Part shown: positions 21,842-24,658 of the stretch, one piece after another
Position numbering within the stretch: the stretch's first letter is position 1
Layout: each line of letters begins with the position of its first letter
NCBI GenBank assembly: GCA_035545535.1
Contig: DASZYF010000165.1
Location: forward strand, 1 to 24,658
Length of the DNA stretch: 24,658 nt
Direction: 5' to 3'
Source of the DNA: DASZYF01 sp035545535
Lineage (GTDB): Bacteria; Actinomycetota; Actinomycetes; Mycobacteriales; CAJCIY01
Translations under genes and position numbers: made by a program
The notes under the pieces: generated by a model
Databases searched by the model: none
The model's input: only the letters and a program-made list of their open reading frames with translations
Told to the model about the DNA's origin: nothing

Positions 21842-23383
21842 TCAGCGACCCTTCTGCAGACGCTCCAACCAGTCGTCCGGCAGCCCGGCGGCGAGCTGCT
21901 TCGCGAGGTCCGGGCTGACGCCGGTGACCTGCTCCGCCGCGCCCGGCGCTGCGGCCCCGACCTGGCGGCGAGGGGTCGGCCCCTTCTTGCCCTTCCCCTT
22001 GCCCTTCTGGTTCTTCGCGGCCTTGCGGCGCATGCCCGGCAGCATCCCCGAGCCGGCCATCTGCTTGATCATCTTGCGGGCCTCGAAGAACCGGTCGACG
22101 AGCGAGTTCACATCGGCGACCTGGACGCCCGAGCCCTTCGCGATGCGCAGCCGGCGTGAGCCGTTGATGATCTTCGGGTCCTGCCGCTCGGCCGGCGTCA
22201 TGCCGCGGATGATCGCGGTGACGCGGTCGAGCTCCTTGTCGTCGACCTGCGCGAGGGCGTCCTTCATCTGCCCCATGCCGGGCAGCATCCCGAGCACGTT
22301 GGCGATCGGACCCATCTTGCGCACAGCGAGCATCTGGTCGAGGAAGTCCTCGAGCGTGAAGTCGCCCTCGCCGCCGCCGAGCAGCTTCTCGGCCGCCTTC
22401 GCGCTCTGCTCGGCGTCGAAGACCTGCTCCGCCTGCTCTATGAGCGTCATGACGTCGCCCATCCCGAGGATGCGCGAGGCCATCCGCTCGGGGTGGAAGA
22501 GGTCGAAGTCGCTGAGCTTCTCCCCCGTGCTCGCGAACAGCACCGGGCGGCCGCAGATCTCGGCGACCGAGAGCGCCGCGCCACCGCGCGCGTCACCGTC
22601 GAGCTTGGTGAGGACGACGCCGGTGAAGCCGACGCCCTCCTGGAACGACTGCGCGGTCTGCACCGCGTCCTGGCCGATCATCGCGTCGACGACGAACAGC
22701 ACCTCGTTGGGCTGCACCGCGTCGCGGATGTCGCCCGCCTGCTTCATGAGCACCGCGTCGACGCCGAGGCGGCCGGCGGTGTCGACGACGACGACGTCGT
22801 AGCCGCTGCGCTTCGCGTGCTCGATGCCTTCGCGCGCGACGGCGACCGGGTCGCCGACGCCGCCGCCCGCGGCCTCGGCCTCGCTGGTCGCGCCGGGGTG
22901 CGGCGCGAACACCTTGACCCCGGCCTGCTGGCCGACGACCTGCAGCTGGGTGACGGCGTTGGGGCGCTGGAGGTCGCAGGCGACGAGCAGCGGGGCGTGC
23001 CCGCGCCCGGCGAGCCACTTGCCGAGCTTGCCCGCGAGGGTCGTCTTGCCCGCGCCCTGGAGGCCGGCGAGCAGGATCACCGTGGGCGGCGTCTTGGCCA
23101 GGTTGAGGCCGCGGTTCTGCCCACCGAGGATGCCGATGAGCTCCTCGTTGACGATCTTGACGACCTGCTGGGCCGGGTTGAGCGCCTGGCTGACCTCGAG
23201 CCCGACCGCGCGCTCCTTGACCCGGGCGACGAAGACCTTGACCACGGGCAGCGCGACGTCGGCCTCGAGCAGCGCGATGCGGATCTCCCGCATCGTCGCG
23301 TCGATGTCGGCCTCGGTGAGTCGGCCCTTGCCGCGCAGGCGCGTGAACGCAGCGTCCAGGCGCGACGACAAGGTCTCGAACAC
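21842..23383 (-). CDS. ffh: Signal recognition particle protein Ffh (SRP54)
   Basis: Ffh binds 4.5S RNA and signal sequences and, with FtsY, delivers ribosomes to the membrane by paired GTP hydrolysis. The 513-residue product has the N domain (about 1-90) and the G domain with LLAGLQGAGKTTLAGKLGKW, ACDLQRPNAVTQLQVVG, VVVVDTAGRLGVDAVLM and VVLTKLDGDARGGAALSV. The methionine-rich M domain follows, including LGMLPGMGQMKDALAQ, RRLRIAKGSGVQVADVN and GSGMLPGMRRKAAKNQKG. A 20-residue Ala/Gly-rich insertion in the G domain (GATSEAEAAGGGVGDPV) is like that of other actinobacteria. The GTG at 23383 gives the normal N-terminus (MFETLSSRLDAAF). It lies 46 nt after glnD. Confidence 0.97.
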   Translation of the reverse strand: MFETLSSRLDAAFTRLRGKGRLTEADIDATMREIRIALLEADVALPVVKVFVARVKERAVGLEVSQALNPAQQVVKIVNEELIGILGGQNRGLNLAKTPPTVILLAGLQGAGKTTLAGKLGKWLAGRGHAPLLVACDLQRPNAVTQLQVVGQQAGVKVFAPHPGATSEAEAAGGGVGDPVAVAREGIEHAKRSGYDVVVVDTAGRLGVDAVLMKQAGDIRDAVQPNEVLFVVDAMIGQDAVQTAQSFQEGVGFTGVVLTKLDGDARGGAALSVAEICGRPVLFASTGEKLSDFDLFHPERMASRILGMGDVMTLIEQAEQVFDAEQSAKAAEKLLGGGEGDFTLEDFLDQMLAVRKMGPIANVLGMLPGMGQMKDALAQVDDKELDRVTAIIRGMTPAERQDPKIINGSRRLRIAKGSGVQVADVNSLVDRFFEARKMIKQMAGSGMLPGMRRKAAKNQKGKGKGKKGPTPRRQVGAAAPGAAEQVTGVSPDLAKQLAAGLPDDWLERLQKGR

Positions 23384-23429
23384 GCGGCCAGCCTATGCGC
23401 CGCCCGATCGACGATGACGCGAACGCTCG

Positions 23430-24658
23430 TCAGCCGCGGGCGGCGGCCTCGAGGGCGGCGGCGACAGTGGCGCGGCGGTCGCGGTCGGCGACGAGCGAGC
23501 CGTCCGCCTCGGTGACGTAGAACGCGTCGACGACCTCGACGCCGAGGGTGGAGCAGCGGGCGTTCACCACCTGCAGCCCGGACAGGGTCAGCGCGAAGGC
23601 GACGCGGGCGAGCAGGCCCATCGCGTCGGGCGCGCGCAGCTCCACCACCGACGCGCGGTCGCTCACCCCGTCGAGCCACAGGGCCTTCGGCGCGGCCGCC
23701 AGGAGCTCGGCCGAGCGCGAGACCGGGTAGGCGGTCGCGCGCTTCGCGAGCTCGTCGGCCACGTCGAGGGTGCCCGCGAGCGAGCGACGGAGGTCGTTGC
23801 GCACCGCGTTCCAGTCGGGCGGGGAACCGAACCGCGGCGACGTCAGGGCGATGGTCAGGGCCGAGGTGCCCTCGGTGTAGGCCTCGAGCCCGCGGATCTC
23901 CTGCCGGTGCAGCGTGAGCACGCCGGCGAAGGCGGCGAGCAGGCCCGGCTGGTCGGGTGACGCGACGGTCACCTCGCCGTCCGGCGTCGCGACGAGCTGC
24001 ATCTCGGCACTGCCGAGCAGCGCCCGCTGCTCATCGGACAGCACCCGGCCCGGCGGCGGGTCCTCGCCGCCGAGCACGGCCGCGACGCGCCACGTGAGCT
24101 GGTCGAGCAGGCCGCGCTTCCAGTCCGACCACATGGCCGGACCGGTGGCTATGGAGTCGGCCTCGGTGAGGGAGCGCAGCAGCTGCAGCACCTCGCGGCG
24201 ACCGACCGAGCGGGCGACGAGCAGCACGGTCGCGGGGTCGTCGAGGTCGCGCCTCGTCGCGGTCTCGGCGAGCAGCAGGTGGTGCCGCACGAGCGCCGTC
24301 ACGTCGGCGGCGTCCGCGTCCGAGAAGCCGAGCCGGCGCATCTCGGGCGGCGCAAGCGTCACACCGACGTCGGTGTGGTCACCGGGCCAGCCCTTGCCCA
24401 TGTCGTGCAGCAGCGCTCCCATGAGCAGCAGGTCGGGGCGGCCGACCTCGCGCATCAGCGGCGCCGCCTCGGCGACCGCTTCGAGCAGGTGGCGGTCGAC
24501 GGTGAAGCGGTGGAACGAGTTGCGCTGCGGCTTCGACCGGACCCGCGGCCACCACGGCAGGTAGCGCTCCCACAGGCCGACGGCGTCGAGCGTCTCGATG
24601 ACCGGCACCGCTGCGTGGCCCGCGCCGAGCAGCGCCAGCAACGCGTCGCGCACGGCCG
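23430..24658 (-). CDS. glnD: [Protein-PII] uridylyl/adenylyltransferase GlnD, C-terminal part
   Basis: GlnD modifies the PII signal protein according to glutamine level; in actinobacteria the known modification is adenylylation. The window holds only the C-terminal 409 residues or so. The frame stays open through the right edge, so the nucleotidyltransferase domain lies outside. Visible are the HD domain with FHRFTVDRHLLEAV, LLMGALLHDMGKGWPGDHTD and VRHHLLLAETATRRDL. Two ACT domains follow, starting VTVASPDQPGLLAAFAGVL and VELRAPDAMGLLARVAFAL, which sense glutamine in characterised homologues. It precedes ffh by 46 nt on the same strand, a common actinobacterial order. Confidence 0.95.
   Translation of the reverse strand, partial: AVRDALLALLGAGHAAVPVIETLDAVGLWERYLPWWPRVRSKPQRNSFHRFTVDRHLLEAVAEAAPLMREVGRPDLLLMGALLHDMGKGWPGDHTDVGVTLAPPEMRRLGFSDADAADVTALVRHHLLLAETATRRDLDDPATVLLVARSVGRREVLQLLRSLTEADSIATGPAMWSDWKRGLLDQLTWRVAAVLGGEDPPPGRVLSDEQRALLGSAEMQLVATPDGEVTVASPDQPGLLAAFAGVLTLHRQEIRGLEAYTEGTSALTIALTSPRFGSPPDWNAVRNDLRRSLAGTLDVADELAKRATAYPVSRSAELLAAAPKALWLDGVSDRASVVELRAPDAMGLLARVAFALTLSGLQVVNARCSTLGVEVVDAFYVTEADGSLVADRDRRATVAAALEAAARG

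Overview
The window is very GC-rich and gene-dense, and it reads as a housekeeping block from a member of the Actinomycetota. Three things support this: the DUF2469 protein, a family largely confined to actinobacteria; the gene order yraN-yifB-dprA-xerC-whiG/fliA; and the order ffh ... rpsP-khpA-rimM-trmD-rplS-lepB ... rnhB. The WhiG/FliA-type sigma factor suggests motility or sporulation. I cannot name a genus from sequence alone.

Layout from left to right. (1) 74-607, plus strand: an exported M23-like protein whose usual first zinc-ligand His is Asn. It converges on an acyl-CoA ligase (621-2156, minus). (2) 2213-7143, minus: whiG/fliA-like sigma factor, xerC, dprA, yifB and yraN, transcribed right to left, with the yraN/yifB/dprA junctions overlapping at start and stop codons. 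(3) 7261-12567, minus: a three-gene cassette of a GrpE-like protein, a lid-less Hsp70 and a 913-residue multidomain protein. It sits between yraN and the DUF2469 gene, which are near neighbours in many actinobacteria. (4) 12731-13027: the DUF2469 gene, divergent from an acyl-CoA oxidase/dehydrogenase gene (13122-15035, plus). (5) 15045-20460, minus: rnhB, two tandem Nudix genes, lepB, rplS, trmD, rimM, khpA and rpsP. Several junctions overlap by 1 or 4 nt. (6) 20686-21663, minus: an exported cupredoxin-like protein between ffh and rpsP. (7) ffh and the 3' two-thirds or less of glnD, cut by the right edge.

Most genes serve core functions: translation and ribosome maturation (rpsP, khpA, rimM, trmD, rplS), protein export (ffh, lepB), DNA processing and recombination (dprA, xerC, yifB, rnhB) and nitrogen signalling (glnD). 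The accessory additions are the Hsp70 cassette, the two fatty-acyl-CoA genes and the cupredoxin gene.

The best candidate for an undescribed system is the 7261-12567 cassette. It encodes an apparently dedicated Hsp70 lacking the helical lid and the canonical interdomain linker, its own GrpE-like factor, and a large apparently cytoplasmic protein. That large protein has two stretches resembling J-domains without an intact HPD motif, one CxxC knuckle, a Pro-rich linker, and about three fibronectin-III-like domains. This looks like a complete but altered DnaK/DnaJ/GrpE triad. No stretch longer than 300 bases lacks a gene. I see no tRNA, rRNA, CRISPR array or insertion sequence.
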